Shown here: in pieces, positions 22,790 to 34,740 of the stretch
Numbering within the stretch: the stretch's first letter is position 1
How the letters are laid out: every line of letters starts with the position of its first letter
DNA from: Elgaria multicarinata webbii
Taxonomy: Eukaryota > Chordata > Lepidosauria > Squamata > Anguidae
Direction of reading: 5' to 3'
Assembly (NCBI RefSeq): GCF_023053635.1
Contig: NC_086172.1
Coordinates: 70,234,681 to 70,298,680, forward strand
DNA: 64,000 nucleotides
The notes under the pieces: model-generated
What the model was told of the DNA's origin: nothing
Database searches by the model: none
What the model saw: the letters and a program-made list of their open reading frames with translations, nothing else
Made by a program: the position numbers and the translations under genes

Positions 22790-23685
22790 TAAAAAACCAC
22801 ACACCCAATACCTATGTAATAAGGAGCTTTCTGTTTCTCAAACTGAGATTTTCGAAAGCACTTTGCATTATGGCAGGAATGCCTACTGTCCAATGGTGTG
22901 TGTGCAATCCTACTGGGTATGCCAAAAGCTACATACCTAAAGTAGTTCTTTATATACTCACATGAATACAGGTACCTGTCTTATAAATCTTTTATTCCGG
23001 TAGGGCAAAAAGTAGTTGGGGTGGGATGGATTTAGACTGGCGACATGGCATGGGGAATGTTTCAACACGCCTTCCCACAGGGACAGTCTTCTGATTGAAA
23101 CTAATCAGAAACTAAGGCCTCATCACAACAGACGCACAATGGAACACTGGGAGGGCAGGAATGACTAGGTGTTTCTATTCAAGCCAAGCCTCTGAGGGAT
23201 TTTGAAAGAAGCCGAAAGTATTTTAGGGCACAATCCTATTGGGTTGACTTCTGCCAGACGGACACCTCTGATCTTGGAGGCTTCTGAATATCCTGTGGGA
23301 GGAATGATGGTGGCAATTTTCACCTCTCCATCCTCCTTTTTAATTTTTTTCTCCAGACAGGTTTTTGAATCTATCTAGGGGAGGCGTGCTGGTCAGGGCT
23401 GGAGAGACCATGGGATTTTTTGTATCAAAGCCTCACCTCTCACCTCCCTTTCCCTTCCATCAGAACACTTTCCTTTTGATATCTACAAGGTGCTCCATGA
23501 CTGCTTTGTGACCTCAAAAAGCAGGCACTACAGTTCTTTCCCCACTGCGAGGGGATGGAGGCAGGATTCATATTGTGCAGTCCCTGTCCCAAAGTTGTAG
23601 AAGTGTCTATGGCTTTGGGAGGGAGAATCTGAGAATTCCTGTGGTCCCTGGGACGCTCTCCAAGGAGCATAGGATTGCTCTGTTA
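22790..23685. other. No gene recognised
   Basis: Non-coding DNA with short open frames on both strands and no domain or repeat identified. Confidence 0.4.
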
Positions 23686-23687
23686 TA

Positions 23688-23817
23688 GGCCTTAGCTAGA
23701 CCTAAGGTTTATCCTGGGATCATCCCTGCCTGCTCCTGGGATATCCTGTGTGTCATTTACATGAACAGGGATGACCTTGGGACGATTCCGGGATAAACCT
23801 TAGGTCTAGCTAAGGCC
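23688..23817. mobile_element. MITE-D, intact palindrome with 27-bp perfect termini
   Basis: The first and last 27 bp are exact inverted copies beginning GGCCTTAGCTAGACCTAAGG. The element is 130 bp with no coding capacity. Flanks read TTATA on the left and ATAGA on the right, so a target duplication is not clear. Confidence 0.85.
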
Positions 23818-24034
23818 ATAGATAGTGATTGTGATATCACTGAACAAACATTAAAATACAAAGAAAATATAAAGTGCTTAATATTGTACTTCAATAAGGC
23901 TAGCTAGATATGTTAAATTCAGAACACATGTGGAGGCTCTTCCCCAGGAGAAACATCTGAGCAATTTTGACGGGAACCAAAAGAGTTTTAATGACACTAG
24001 AGTAAACCCTCAAGAGCATTCCACAGAGCCTTAA

Positions 24035-24212
24035 GACTAGATATATTGGGTAGTATCAAATTTTAGTCCTATTGAAATGAGTGAGGATTAAACTAGGTGT
24101 GACTTATTTATTTATTTATTACATTTCTATACCGCCCAATAGCCAGAGCTATTGGGACTTATTAAATCCCAATCATTTTAATGTGCCTAATAGGACTAAC
24201 ATTGGATACTAC
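24035..24212. mobile_element. MITE-B-like copy split by an L2-like tail
   Basis: GGGTAGTATCAAATTTTAGT at the left and GACTAACATTGGATACTACT at the right are inverted copies. Between them, 24103-24160 holds the L2-like LINE terminus in reverse (TATTTATT run then TATACCGCCCAATAGCC). Confidence 0.55.
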
Positions 24213-24364
24213 TCATTATTTCTACTAGGAGAAAGAAAGACCAAGGCATTTCCCAGCTGATTCCTCCAAACAGTAGGAGATTGAGCCATATAATCCATTT
24301 GAATCTATTCCAACTTTGGTCACTTTGTAAAGAGAATACAGTGATAGAATGGAAGGTTCTCTTA

Positions 24365-24497
24365 GGGCACCGTCCCATCCACGTCTAGATAGAAAAATGT
24401 CGTACAACTAGCATTCCCCAGTCAGCCATACTGGATGGGGAATGCTGGGAGTTGTATGTCATTTTTCTGTCTAAACTTTATGCATGGGATGGTGCCC
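24365..24497. mobile_element. MITE-A copy with complete arms
   Basis: GGGCACCGTCCCATCCACGT at the left and ATGGGATGGTGCCC at the right are inverted copies. The inner arms carry the diagnostic TTCTGTCTAAAC and AGCATTCCCCAGTCAGCC blocks. Confidence 0.75.
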
Positions 24498-24499
24498 TT

Positions 24500-25075
24500 C
24501 ACAGTGCAGCCTAAGCCTCCAGTTGAGGTGTGACTATGGAAGGCGCCCTACCCATCACTTAGAGTGCTAGGATCATGTTAATATGCAGCTTAATACTTCT
24601 TCAAAACCTATGATCTCCTCTTAACAGGAAAAGTTTTTCTATCCTCCTTATCTGCTAGTTTTCAAAAGACCAAATATGTTATTGCTTGATTTTCATAAAA
24701 TGTCTCCTCTTAAAGATGCTGCTTCTGGGGGAATGTGTTATCTCCACTATGTATTGACTCTCCAAAGAATGATCAAATAACCTGCAACTCATGTATGGCA
24801 CTATGGCAGGAAAGTCAACAACACTGATGAATCTAGCAGCTGTTTTGGCGATTGTCTCCAGCATTGGCAAATATTGCATGCTAAAGTTAACCAATAACAA
24901 GCTTAGTCATCCAGGATCTTAACTTCATTGCATAAAACATAAATCAGGAATCTGCTAGACCATTTTCTCCATTTGAATCCCCAAAGTGCTGTAAGTTTAT
25001 TAAGCAGCCAGTGACACTTGAGCCTTTGGAACTATTTGCAGATACTAATGCATGTATGTGTGTGGCCTCTTTCAG
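24500..25075. other. Upstream flank of gene B; no exon recognised
   Basis: AT-rich DNA ending in a splice acceptor (GGCCTCTTTCAG) at 25075. The non-coding first exon of gene B was not located. Confidence 0.4.
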
Positions 25076-25090
25076 ATCTCTCTTTGCAAT

Positions 25091-25262
25091 ATGTATCATC
25101 CAAACATCTTCTTCGCTACTGCGGTTTTTCTTTTCCTGATCCATGTGACAAGTTCAGTGGATGACAGTTCATTGAGGATCCAACTCACGGATGTTGTCAA
25201 CTTACCTATGGTCAAGAATGTCTATGATATTCGGAACTGGAGAACTGTTCTAATACGATCAG
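25091..25262 (+). CDS. Fibrinogen-domain gene B, first coding exon (signal peptide)
   Basis: The acceptor ends at 25075, 15 nt of leader follow, and the ATG is at 25091. There are 57 complete codons plus one base, ending at an ATCAG|GTAATT donor. The peptide opens MYHPNIFFATAVFLFLIHVT, a signal sequence probably cleaved near residues 21-22. It then runs VDDSSLRIQL and a short polar linker. Coding length (172 nt), phase and position of the signal peptide equal those of gene A, so the two exons are paralogous even though the linkers have diverged. No collagen or obvious coiled-coil stalk is present. Confidence 0.8.
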
Positions 25263-26537
25263 GTAATTTATATTTAATGAAGATTTGTGAAGCCACATTA
25301 CTGTCACACGTGCATATGTATATGTGCCTTTATTACGTTTTAAGGAATATGTATATATATTGAGACCTCTTGGTCCAAAATACCTCTGTTATTCTGAGAT
25401 GGAAAAATGTGGGAAAGAACAGGTAAGGACAGACTTTCCTTCTAATATATTTGAGATGTAAAGTCATGCCGTTCTTAATACCATACTTCCTGATTATCAT
25501 GAGAGATAATTATCTCCTAGTAATAGCTCTGCCAGGGGTATTTCTCCCTGCTTTCTAAATGGGTGAATTCTAGGAACTGTTGATTAAACAGGAATTTGAA
25601 CATCCAGGGCTTCTCTATTTTGAAGCAAAAATCCCACATCCTTTTTCTTTCAGTCTTGCAGTGTTACGATCAGCACAATACACACACTCCTCCCTTTTTT
25701 TTGGCTGTTTCCTTGTTGGGCAAGTTCCAGTAGAAATATTACTGCATTTTTGGCAAGTTAAAAATAATGGAATAAGGCTTAAAAATGATGGGAGAGGCAC
25801 TGGAGGTTGACAATGTCATGAAAAGGAACCGCAAACTTCCAAGAGTGACCAATCATGAGTGCACGATAAAGCCCTGTGTGAGGAGGGCCACAGTCTCCAT
25901 TGTTTTCAATTATTGTTCTCAAGGGTATGCTTCATTCAAAGCAGCTCTTCCAATAACCATTTTCAAAACACTGTGTTTAAATTCCAGCTTGTTTCCCCTT
26001 ACTTTCTTTCTTAGCTTCCAGATATTGTGTGAACTCACATTTTTTAAAAAGAAAAAATGCTTGACCTAAAACGTCTTGGATCATTGGTTTCATTTTCTGA
26101 TACCAACTTTCAGTAACTCTTAGGTATCTATGCCTAAAAATTAAGAATTATTAGTAATGTCTTAGATGTACATAACTCTCAACTACTTTTTTTTAAAAAA
26201 ATAAAACACACTTTAAATGGTACATCCCAGTTGTACCAGTTTCACTATATAAAACAGCCCTATAAATCTAAATGCTATCTGTTGATATCCATAGAGAATT
26301 GCATTACATGTTTTTATAACATGGTCACAGAGGAGTTGACCTCACTGAAGATTAAGAATTATAAAGTAAAAAAAAAAAAAAAAAAACGTGTAAAGAAAAA
26401 AATCTTACCCTATTCTTGTTTTTAAATATGTATACATGTTTCTAGTTTAGCAACTGGAAGAAAAAGTGTTTCAAAGCCAGTATTATTAAAAAGAGGGATC
26501 ATCTTCTAGATTCAAGTGTAGTTGAGGGAGACAGAAA

Positions 26538-26648
26538 GGCCCTGTTCAGAAGACACTTTAAACCACAGCTTTAACCACAGTGAATAAGGCCTTTTGCCTT
26601 ATTCAACATGGTTAAAGCCGTAGTTTAAGGTGTCTTCTGAACAGGGCC
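26538..26648. mobile_element. MITE-E-like palindrome
   Basis: GGCCCTGTTCAGAAGACAC and GTGTCTTCTGAACAGGGCC are inverted with one mismatch; inner arms TTAACCACAG and GTTAAAGC continue the hairpin. The termini resemble those of MITE-E at 7435 (GGCCTGGTTCAGACAACAC), suggesting a related family. Confidence 0.8.
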
Positions 26649-29471
26649 AAAGAGAACTGATGGGTTACAAAATGGACAAGCTGTGCTCTCTCAGAAAACA
26701 TCTAATTATATCACCTTCAGCTGTTTCCCATAGCCTCTACTCCCAATTTTTTTTTGCTTTTCCTAGCTTTACAGTATAGCTGGGATTCCAAATCTCTTTT
26801 TAGACTGAACTAATAGCTTAAAAATAATTTAAAATAAATAAATAAAGATTTCTAGACTCAGTCCGCTATAGACTTACTAGCAATGCTAAATGTAGAATGA
26901 GTCAAGTCACTGGCTTTCATTTCTGAAAATTTTGAGCACAAGTTAGGGTGTAAAACTGAATGGATTGGGAAGGATTTATTTAGCAAATACAGCTTTGGAA
27001 AACGTCCAGCTGTCTAAAGAGCAGGTTTCCCATATTTAAACAGTGGATTAAAGAATGGCCAAAGCTTCTTTTGCCCTTGCCATAGAGTTCCTGAAATAGT
27101 AAAAATGCCATTTAGGTGGATGCCAGTAACCCTACCAAAGTGATATTCTGAAAGTGTTAGATAGTACAGTATGTACTTCAAGTAGATGTAATTAGAAGGT
27201 GGCAAAGCTAGCCATAGAAGGGAAGTTTGAAGGCCTTGTTTTAAGGTGATACAGTGGTTTAGCTGTATGAGTCAGTAGAGAAAGGAAGGAATTTACAAAA
27301 CACAGCAAGGAGAGATTTGAAGGAAGCAGAGAATGGGATCACTATTCCTATTGAAGAGCTACTCTGGCAGTTGATAAGAACATAAATTGGCAGTAGCTAT
27401 GCAGAAATTTTCCTCTGGAAATTGTGCCATAGATAGGACTCATTAATCTATATATCATATCCTTTAATCAGCATTCTTTATGTGGAAAACAGCAAATGAC
27501 ACATGCATTTGCTTGTATTGGCTGGGTTTCCATAGTAAGCAATGAGCAAGACATTTTTCATATCTCTGCATAAAGTAGCATATGCAAATGAGGAGCGGCA
27601 CAGGGACAGGGCTTGCTGGCAGTTTTGGCAACGCAGTCCCCGACCAGCTGAGTGTTCTCTTCGCCTCATGTCAAGCCCTTCTGTTTCCAAACCCTTTCCT
27701 CTAATCCCCAGTTCTTTCCTAGAAAATGGAATGTCTTCCTTCTATTTTTACCTCTCCTCCTCACAATTATTCTTCACACTTTCCCCATGAGCTGTTATTT
27801 CTCAGGGCCTCTTCCTCATGTCACACTCGTAATTTTTTAAATTCCATTCAGCATCTGTCAGCCAAACTGCAGCCTAAGCAGAGTTCAATTAATTTTAATG
27901 TATTTATTTATTGCACATTTTCTGAATAGCCTAATTTGTAGAATGCAACAATCAAATTCAGTCTTTGTTCTTTTCTTCATAAGGGGCTGATGGGGTGAGG
28001 AATTCATTTATTTCATCCTTATTTAATGTGCTTCTGCTTATTAACCCATTTTGGTCTTCCAGCTGTTAACACACTTCTTGCTAAAATCAGAGAATTTCAT
28101 TTGCAATCCTTTTGCTTTTAATGTGGGGAAAAGGTGGTCGAAAGTCTGTTGCTTGCAGTGCAACTTGTAATAGCTTCTGATTGTGAATCAACAAAGCCTG
28201 TGCTTTGAAAAAAAAAACCTTCTGAAAATTTGGGCTGGATTCTGAAGGCCACGACTAATGAATGTGGTTTAAGCAGTACCTGTTTTTCATCTGACTTTGC
28301 ACCCACATATTACAGCTCAAGAAACTGGGGGACATAACAAATTATGGTTAATACATCTGCCTCTGCACCATAATGCAATTTTACTCATATTCTTATTTGC
28401 ATTCCCCATTGTGAGTCTTTGGGATGTGTTAAGCAAATTAATGGCTAAGGATGGGAATTCACAAACAAGCAGGCAATATTGAGATAAGAAAGAAGAAAGG
28501 AAGACAGACAGAGAGAGAGGGAGGGAGAGTTATAGAGAACTAGACTCAGGCTGTAAGGTAAGGAGAGGTTCCTTGTACTGACTTACATTTCAAATGTTTT
28601 CATTGCCAGAAATAGCTATTGCACCAGTTATATTATAATCAGATGAGCAGAAAAATACTGAACAGGTGGATACCCTTCTCAGGTCTTTTAACCTTCTGGA
28701 GTTGCCGGCCAGGAAGGAACACAGGTGTTGCTGTTCTACACTGGAACCTCCAAGCAGTGGGCTCTAAGCTAAAAAGAGCACAGAAAAATAAAAGCAAAGA
28801 ATTGTGACCTCCACTTTGTTTTATATCTTTTCAAATCGTAAACACCCCCACCCCGTGCTTTTCACTGGGCATAATTAGGCAATACAAATTATGCATAATA
28901 GATTGGATCCAGATGAAATTAGTTGAACTTAGTTCCCATTGAAACCAATGGGACTTAAGGCATGACTAATTTATCTCATTGATTTCTATGGGAACCAAGT
29001 TCAGTTAACAGGTAGAGCAAGCCTATGGTGTGTGTGTAGATTCTTTGGAGAAGCCAGGACCACTTCCAAAGGCATGGTGGTGGCTTTTCCTTACCTTTTA
29101 TTTTGCCATTCTTCCCCACACCCTGTTCCCGTTGTAGTCAATGAGACCAAACTAACTATGTAAGCACCAGTGATGGTATAACTGATTGCTCCTTGGGTGT
29201 CAGTGTCAGGAGAAGGGGGGTACTCAGAATACTGTACCCATAGGATACTGTGGGTACTCAGCCACCACCAATATGCCTGCTGGTGCAACACTGCAGGCAT
29301 AATACAATGGCCCTCCAAAGGTGGGCTACCCTGCTGGCAGGAACTTATGCTGCATCCAATGGCTTCTCAGATAGCCTTTGGCCAGCGTTAGGATTGGTCC
29401 CATAGTTTAAATCCAATGCGATGAGATAATTGTGGTGGTGTCTACATTCATCCTAGAGCCCATAGCTTCCT

Positions 29472-29554
29472 AAGAACATAAGAACAGCCATGCTGGATGA
29501 GACAAGTCTCCATCTAGTCCAGCATTTTGTTCACACATTGGCCAACCAGCTGTC
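29472..29554 (-). mobile_element. CR1-like LINE, part 1 (split by Penelope insertion)
   Basis: AAGAACATAAGAACAGCCAT, CTCCATCTAGTCCAGCATTT and GCCAACCAGCTGTC. The sequence resumes at 31348 with a second GCCAACCAGCTGTC, so the LINE was continuous before the 1.8-kb insertion. Confidence 0.8.
29541..29554. repeat. Target-site duplication, left copy
   Basis: GCCAACCAGCTGTC (14 bp) is repeated exactly at 31348-31361, on either side of the Penelope-like insertion. Confidence 0.8.
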
Positions 29555-31347
29555 ATGCGTGTAGTTGGCAGGGTAAGGAGGCACCACTATGCAGGCGCGG
29601 ATAGAGAGACTAGCTCTGGTGCCGTTAAAATGATTAAAATCTTTAATAGTTCTTGTCTGTGTCTGGAATGCTCGACGTTTCGGATTAAAAATAATCCTTC
29701 CTCAGGAGCTACATCAATCAGATTAACAGTTTGAAACATATTTACAAAACCAAGCTCACATGGGATACAACACATATAGCATTCTTAACATTTCAATAGC
29801 GGTTTATTGCCTATACAATCAAATTTAGAGGTTTTTTATATATATAATGTAATTTGATTCATAGTTTTATAAGAAGTTTTGAAATCTTTTTGGGATTTTC
29901 CAAAATTCTCACAAAGTGCAGTAAATGGTTTTTACTAGAACATTAAACATGAACCACAGGAATTATCACACTAAAATTCTTGTAAAGCCTGCATTGTAAA
30001 ACCTCTCGAAGATTATTTTGTTTGAATTTCAAAACTTTTTATGGTTTCAACTGTCCTGGGCTGGCAATAGTATAGTAAACTATATGCGTAACACACTGAC
30101 CTGACGCTGGAAACCTTATTCTTATATTTTGAATATTCTCTGGGGCCCTTTTCCCTTCTGAGTGTTCTGCTGAACTGCCTCTAATCAAAGAGTTCTGGCT
30201 CGTAGCCACAAGTCTGGATCGCGTGCTGTCAGATAAGGGTGATTAAATGGAATTCGTTAACTCTGATGGAGCGTTTTTAAGAGATCCTGCTCCTACTTCG
30301 CCCAGAATAGAATGTCAAACCGGCAATTTACAGTTGTCAACTTCTTACTTAAAGTGCGTGTACGTATTAAGTTCCAAAGAATCATTCAGTCCTTGTGACA
30401 CAAGGGTTTTTAAAGTCAATATCCAAAAGATTTCTCTTTTGCTTAGTACTCGGTCACTACCTTTCACTTTTTCAATGGCCCAGAAACAAATGGAGTCAGG
30501 AAGATGTTCTTTTTCTTGAAAATCTTTCACCATAGGGGCCCCTGGTTTTTGGTGTCTCAGATTGCAGAGATGTTCTCCTATCCTTACCTTTAATGCTCTT
30601 GTTGTTTTCCCTACGTACATTGTATTACAAGGACAAACAATGGTGTAAATGACCCCAGCAGAATTGCAGTTCAAAAAATCTTTGATCTGTATGGTCTTGC
30701 CATCATTGGAGAAAGTGAGTGGGTTTTGTTTGCAAATTCACCCTTATCTGAGAGCACGTTATCCAGACTTGCAGCTACGAGCCAGAACTCTTTGATTAGA
30801 GGCAGTTCAGCAGATAAGAATAAGGTTTCCAGCGTCAGGTCACTGTTTAAGAATTGTACAATGCGTAATGCATATAGTTTACTATGCTATTGCCAGCCCA
30901 GGACAGTTGAAACCGTAAAACGTTTTGAAATTCAAACAAAATAATCTTCAAGAGGTTTTACAATGCAGGCTTTGCAAGAATTTTAGTGTGATAATTCCTG
31001 TGGTTCATGTTTAATGTTCTAGTAAAAACCATTTGTTGCACTTTGTGAGAATTTTGGAAAATCCCAAAAAGATTTCAAAACTTCTTCTAAAACTATGAAA
31101 TATCTATCTATACTCTAAATTTGATTGTATAGGCAATAAACCGCTATTGAAATGTTAAGAATGCCATAGGTGTATCCCATGTGAATTTGGTTTTGTAAAT
31201 ATGTTTCAGACTGTGTTAATCTGATTGATTGTAGTTCCTGAGGAAGGATTATTTTTAATCCGAAACATCGAGCATTCCAGACACAGACAAGAACTATTAA
31301 AGATTTTAATCATTTTTAACGGCACCAGAGCTAGTCTCTCTATCTGT
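29555..31347 (-). mobile_element. Penelope-like element with GIY-YIG endonuclease, hairpin-shaped
   Basis: The minus strand at 30674-30345 encodes a GIY-YIG nuclease domain: IYTIVCPCNTMYVGKTTR, then RIGEHLCNLR, and the family's C-terminal ILTLKTLVSQGLN block. Such endonucleases characterise Penelope-like retroelements. The flanking non-coding arms, about 29594-30242 and 30739-31350, are inverted copies of each other at high identity, with one larger length difference near 30118-30163. Both include the conserved TTTCGGATTAAAAATAATCC region. No reverse transcriptase domain is present, so this copy is heavily truncated. It sits in a CR1-like LINE with a 14-bp target duplication. Confidence 0.85.
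30345..30674 (-). CDS. GIY-YIG endonuclease remnant of the Penelope-like element
   Basis: An open frame of 109 codons. Visible motifs are GVIYTIVCPC (GIY-equivalent), MYVGKTTRALKVRIGEH (YIG-equivalent with the conserved Arg), LPDSICFWAIEKV, the KREIFWILTLKTL block and a C-terminal GLN. In complete Penelope-like elements this domain follows the reverse transcriptase and nicks target DNA. Here the reverse transcriptase is absent, so it is a non-functional remnant within a host intron, not a host gene. Confidence 0.8.
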   Translation of the reverse strand: MNCNSAGVIYTIVCPCNTMYVGKTTRALKVRIGEHLCNLRHQKPGAPMVKDFQEKEHLPDSICFWAIEKVKGSDRVLSKREIFWILTLKTLVSQGLNDSLELNTYTHFK

Positions 31348-31815
31348 GCCAACCAGCTGTCAACCAGGGAACAACAATCAGGACATGGGTGCAGTAGCAC
31401 CCTCCCACCCATGTTCCCCAGCAACTGGTATATATAGGCTTACTGACTCTACTACTGGAGGTAGCACATAGCTATCAGGACTAGGAGCCATTGATAGTCA
31501 TCTCCTCCAGGATTTTATCCAACTTGCTTTTAAAGCCATATTGGTGGCCATCACATCATCTTGTGGTAGTGAATTCCATAGTTTAACTATTTTCTCTGTG
31601 AAGAATTACTTCCTTATATCTCTCCTGAATCTCCCATCGGTCAGCTTCATGGGATGACCCTGGGTTCTAGTATTATGGGTGAGGGAGGAAAAATGTCTCC
31701 CTATCCACCTTCTCCACACCATGCATAATTTTGTACACCTCTTTCATGTCTCCCCTTAGCCTCCTTTCCTCCCAAGCTAAACAACCTCTATCCTTCTGTA
31801 TCGGATGGGTATTTA
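31348..31815 (-). mobile_element. CR1-like LINE, part 2
   Basis: This continues the LINE interrupted at 29554. In antisense it reads RRLRGDMKEVYKIMHGVEK and PYYINTHPIQKD. On the + strand it carries TACTGGAGGTAGCACATAGC and CACCATGCATAATTTTGTAC, typical of these LINE 3' coding regions. Confidence 0.8.
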
Positions 31816-31825
31816 TGTAGTAGGG

Positions 31826-31930
31826 TAGCCTGGTGTTTTGAACTTCAACTGCCAGCATTCCTGGCCATTGGCCATGCTGGTTGGTGCTGATGGGAATTTT
31901 ACTCTAAAACATCTGGAAGGCACCAGGTTA
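31826..31930. mobile_element. hAT-type MITE
   Basis: TAGCCTGGTGTTTTGAACTT and GCACCAGGTT-type ends are inverted, and TGCCAGCATTCCTGGCCATT and TGGTTGGTGCTGATGGGAAT form the inner arms. Same family as 8962-9084. Confidence 0.65.
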
Positions 31931-31934
31931 AAAA

Positions 31935-32300
31935 TGGCTGTCATAGGTTTTAATGCAGTAAATCCCCTATCAACTCACTTCGGACGCAGTGTGAGCCTAC
32001 TTATTCTACAGTGTGACTTCTAGGCTATAATGAAAATGGGACAAATAGTTCAACGAGTTATTTAAAACCAGAGCAAAAACATCCAAAACCATAATCCCTT
32101 TTCACGCATATTCAATTATTTCCTTACACTGTTTTGGAGGTTCTCCTCCCGCCCCATTACTTTAGAAACAACAAGCAGACAGAATATTTAATGCAGCCTG
32201 GTATTCTGTTGAGCATTGTTTGAAAATGCAACGTCAGGAGGAGTGTTGCAGGAAGGGAAACATCCCTTAGGAGCGTGGGCTAGGAAGAATAAAAAGGTGG
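31935..32300. other. No gene recognised
   Basis: Intronic DNA of gene B between a MITE and a Penelope-like piece. No family was assigned. Confidence 0.4.
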
Positions 32301-32319
32301 CTTGCTGCTATTGTTTATA

Positions 32320-32610
32320 AAGAAAATAGAAAGCTGTGGTTTGGAAACAACAACAGTATAATAAGAATGATAACACTCAAAACACAAAGTCATCAAAACA
32401 ACTTACATAGATGAATAATTCAGAAACTTTAACGAATGAGACGAAAAAAGTCAATCTTTGTTTGAAAGGCATTATACCTAGGGGTGGGCACAAAGTTCAG
32501 ACCCAAATTCAGAACCCTTCTTTCATCACGTGTTAATATCCTATCTGAAAGGTTAACAACTAGGTCCTGCTTCGTCCCCTGCGTTGGGGGCGGAATGAGG
32601 AAAAATAATC
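32320..32610 (-). mobile_element. Penelope-like N-terminal and leader fragment
   Basis: On the minus strand it encodes the conserved N-terminal block NLSDRILTRDERRVLNLG and LNFVPTPRYNAF, followed by the AT-rich leader GTTTCTGAATTATTCATCTA. The same block-to-leader junction occurs on the + strand at 37518-37930, showing that the junction is a property of the element and not of one copy. It is abutted by a CR1 3' end at 32611. Confidence 0.75.
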
Positions 32611-32903
32611 CTTCTCGATCCTCCCACAGTGCAGGACAAGGAATAACGGGCTCAAGTTAAAGGAAGCCAGATTCCGGCTGGACATCAGGAAAAACTTCCT
32701 GACAGTTAGAGCAGTGTGACGGTGGAATCAGCTACCTAGGGAGGTTGTGGGCTCTCCCACACTAGAGGCATTCAAGAGGCAGCTGGACAAGCATCTGTCA
32801 GGGATGCTTTAGGGTGGATTCCTGCATTGAGCAGGGGGTTGGACTCGATGGCCTTGTAGGCCCCTTCCAACTCTGCTATTCTATGATTCTATGATTCTAT
32901 GAA
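32611..32903 (+). mobile_element. CR1 LINE 3' end
   Basis: Contains CCAGATTCCGGCTGGACATC, GAGCAGGGGGTTGGACTCGA and the CR1-type terminal repeats TCTATGATTCTATGATTCT. Strongly 5'-truncated. The translated block is the C-terminal [20 protein letters not shown]. Confidence 0.9.
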
Positions 32904-33439
32904 GTAAACTGTATTTTTTTAATTAACAAGTAATCTGTATACACATTTTAAAATGGAGACTCTGAATACTATTTTTTGCTGTAACCAGGCATATATAAAG
33001 ATACAGTTAATTTTCACCATCTTTAAATTTAATCAGATAATGACCTAATCCAAACTTACTAAAACAGATTCACATTTAAAACAGATTCTATCACATTAAC
33101 AACAATGAGTGTCATCTTAAGTTCCAGCACCATACATAGAATACACAATACATAAAATGCCCTAATAATGATTTTAAAAGATTGCCCTGTGTGCTGCTGA
33201 GCAAAGAATTTGGAATGAGGTCCAGGAGAGAGACTTCTGGGGTGAATATAGTGAGGACAAGGGGTGGCTGCGAGCCTAGCATAAGAGAGGGCTGGCTGGC
33301 AAGATTTGGAGAACTTGGGGGAGTGTAGGAGATCTGGAACTAGGGACATCTCTGGAAGGCCGCGAAAGGGCTATTGGCAGAGGACAGGAGATGAAGGAGA
33401 AAAGAGAGGATGGGAAACCGTCACAAGGGCACATCAGTC

Positions 33440-33530
33440 TTCTTTACTGATCAATTGTAAGCCGCTCCGGGAGCCTTTTAGGCTGAGGTGCGGGATAAAA
33501 ATACTCTAAATAAAAATACTCTAAATAAAA
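33440..33530 (+). mobile_element. LINE or SINE 3' tail, family unassigned
   Basis: TGTAAGCCGCTCCGGGAGCC, TGCGGGATAAAAATACTC and a repeated ACTCTAAATAAA tail form a typical vertebrate retroposon 3' terminus. Confidence 0.55.
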
Positions 33531-33675
33531 TAAGGACAGAAGAAGAGGATTGGCGTAGGGGGAGCCCTGGGGAAAGAAGAGAGAGAAATGCCCCTATGTG
33601 TGGGGTAGAACAGGGAGAGAGGGTGCAGACAGGAGAGGTATGAGTGTCCCGGAGAGGAGAGGAAACAGAGGTAAT

Positions 33676-34034
33676 GTTTAGCCTTGAGGAGAAGCCTGAG
33701 GGGAGACATAATAACACTCCTCAAATACTTGAAAGAGGAGGGCCAGGATCTCTTCTCGATCATCCCAGAGTGCAGGACACGGAACAATGGGCTCTAGTTA
33801 CAGGAAGTCAGATTCCGGCTGGACATCAGGAAAAACCTCCTGACTGTTAGAGCAGTATGACAATAGAACCAGTTACCTAGGAAGGTTGTGGGCTCTCCCA
33901 CACTAGAGGCATTCAAGAAGCAGCTGGATAACCACCTGTCAGAGATGCTTTAAGGTGGATTCCTGCATTGAGCAGGGGGTTGTACTTGGTGGCCTTATAG
34001 ACCTCTTCCAACTCTATTATTCTATGATTCTATG
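33676..34034 (+). mobile_element. CR1 LINE 3' end
   Basis: A second, longer CR1 terminus: GGGAGACATAATAACACTCC, CAGATTCCGGCTGGACATCA and GAGCAGGGGGTTGTACTTGG, ending TTCTATGATTCTATGA. It is immediately followed by a half copy of MITE-C (CAGTAGTGTAGATCCTGCC at 34039-34058). Confidence 0.9.
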
Positions 34035-34119
34035 AAAACAGTAGTGTAGATCCTGCCTGAGACACCTGGGCCCTGTACACCTAGGAAACCCAATGTATGT
34101 TGTTCAGTTCAAATTATAG

Positions 34120-34740
34120 CCAGCTCTTGCCAGGGCTGGCCCAAGACATTTTGCTGTCCAAAGCGGAATAGCAAATGACATGACCCCCCACCCCACCCCC
34201 AAACTCACAGTGCAAAGCCAGTAAAGTCATTTTGGCACTTGAGGCCAGTGGACAACAGCTTATTATGCCATAATAAAGTTGTGAGTCTTCCAGATCTCAC
34301 AGGATACTTTTCGGCTTTTGAACACAAAAGAAAAAGAGGACTATTTATTTATTTATTTATTTATTACATTTCTATACCGCCCAATAGCCGGAGCTCTCTA
34401 TACCACAACCTGGCCTTGTGGGTCATGTAACCAGCAAGTACAGTCCAGAAAGGAAATCCAGACACAAGCAATTCAAGCCAAACCACACCACATACCCACA
34501 TACTGTATTATTTTGCCCCAGTCCAAACATTGGTGCTCATATCCCTTTTTGCTGCAGTGCCACTTCTGCCCCCTTGACCCAGATAAGGGGCCTGGGCAGC
34601 TTGGAAGGAGCAACAAGTAAAGAAGGCCTATGGCACTCCATTGAACATGTCAACAGCCAGTCTACCCACTCCTCCCCTTGCCAGGAGCCACGCTGCCTAT
34701 GGCAAAGTATAGTAATTGCCTGGGCATCTCTCTCTGCATA
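34120..34740. repeat. Dispersed repeat region with L2-like tail
   Basis: 34130-34245 shares blocks with 10385-10525. At 34341-34399 it is interrupted by an L2-like LINE terminus in reverse (TATTT run and TATACCGCCCAATAGCCGGA). The remainder to 34740 is unassigned. Confidence 0.5.

Noticed and set aside
29555-31347. Retroviral or LTR element suggested by terminal-like repeats
   Set aside because: The repeats are inverted, not direct, and the coding piece is a GIY-YIG endonuclease, which fits a Penelope-like element. No retroviral genes were recognised anywhere in the window.
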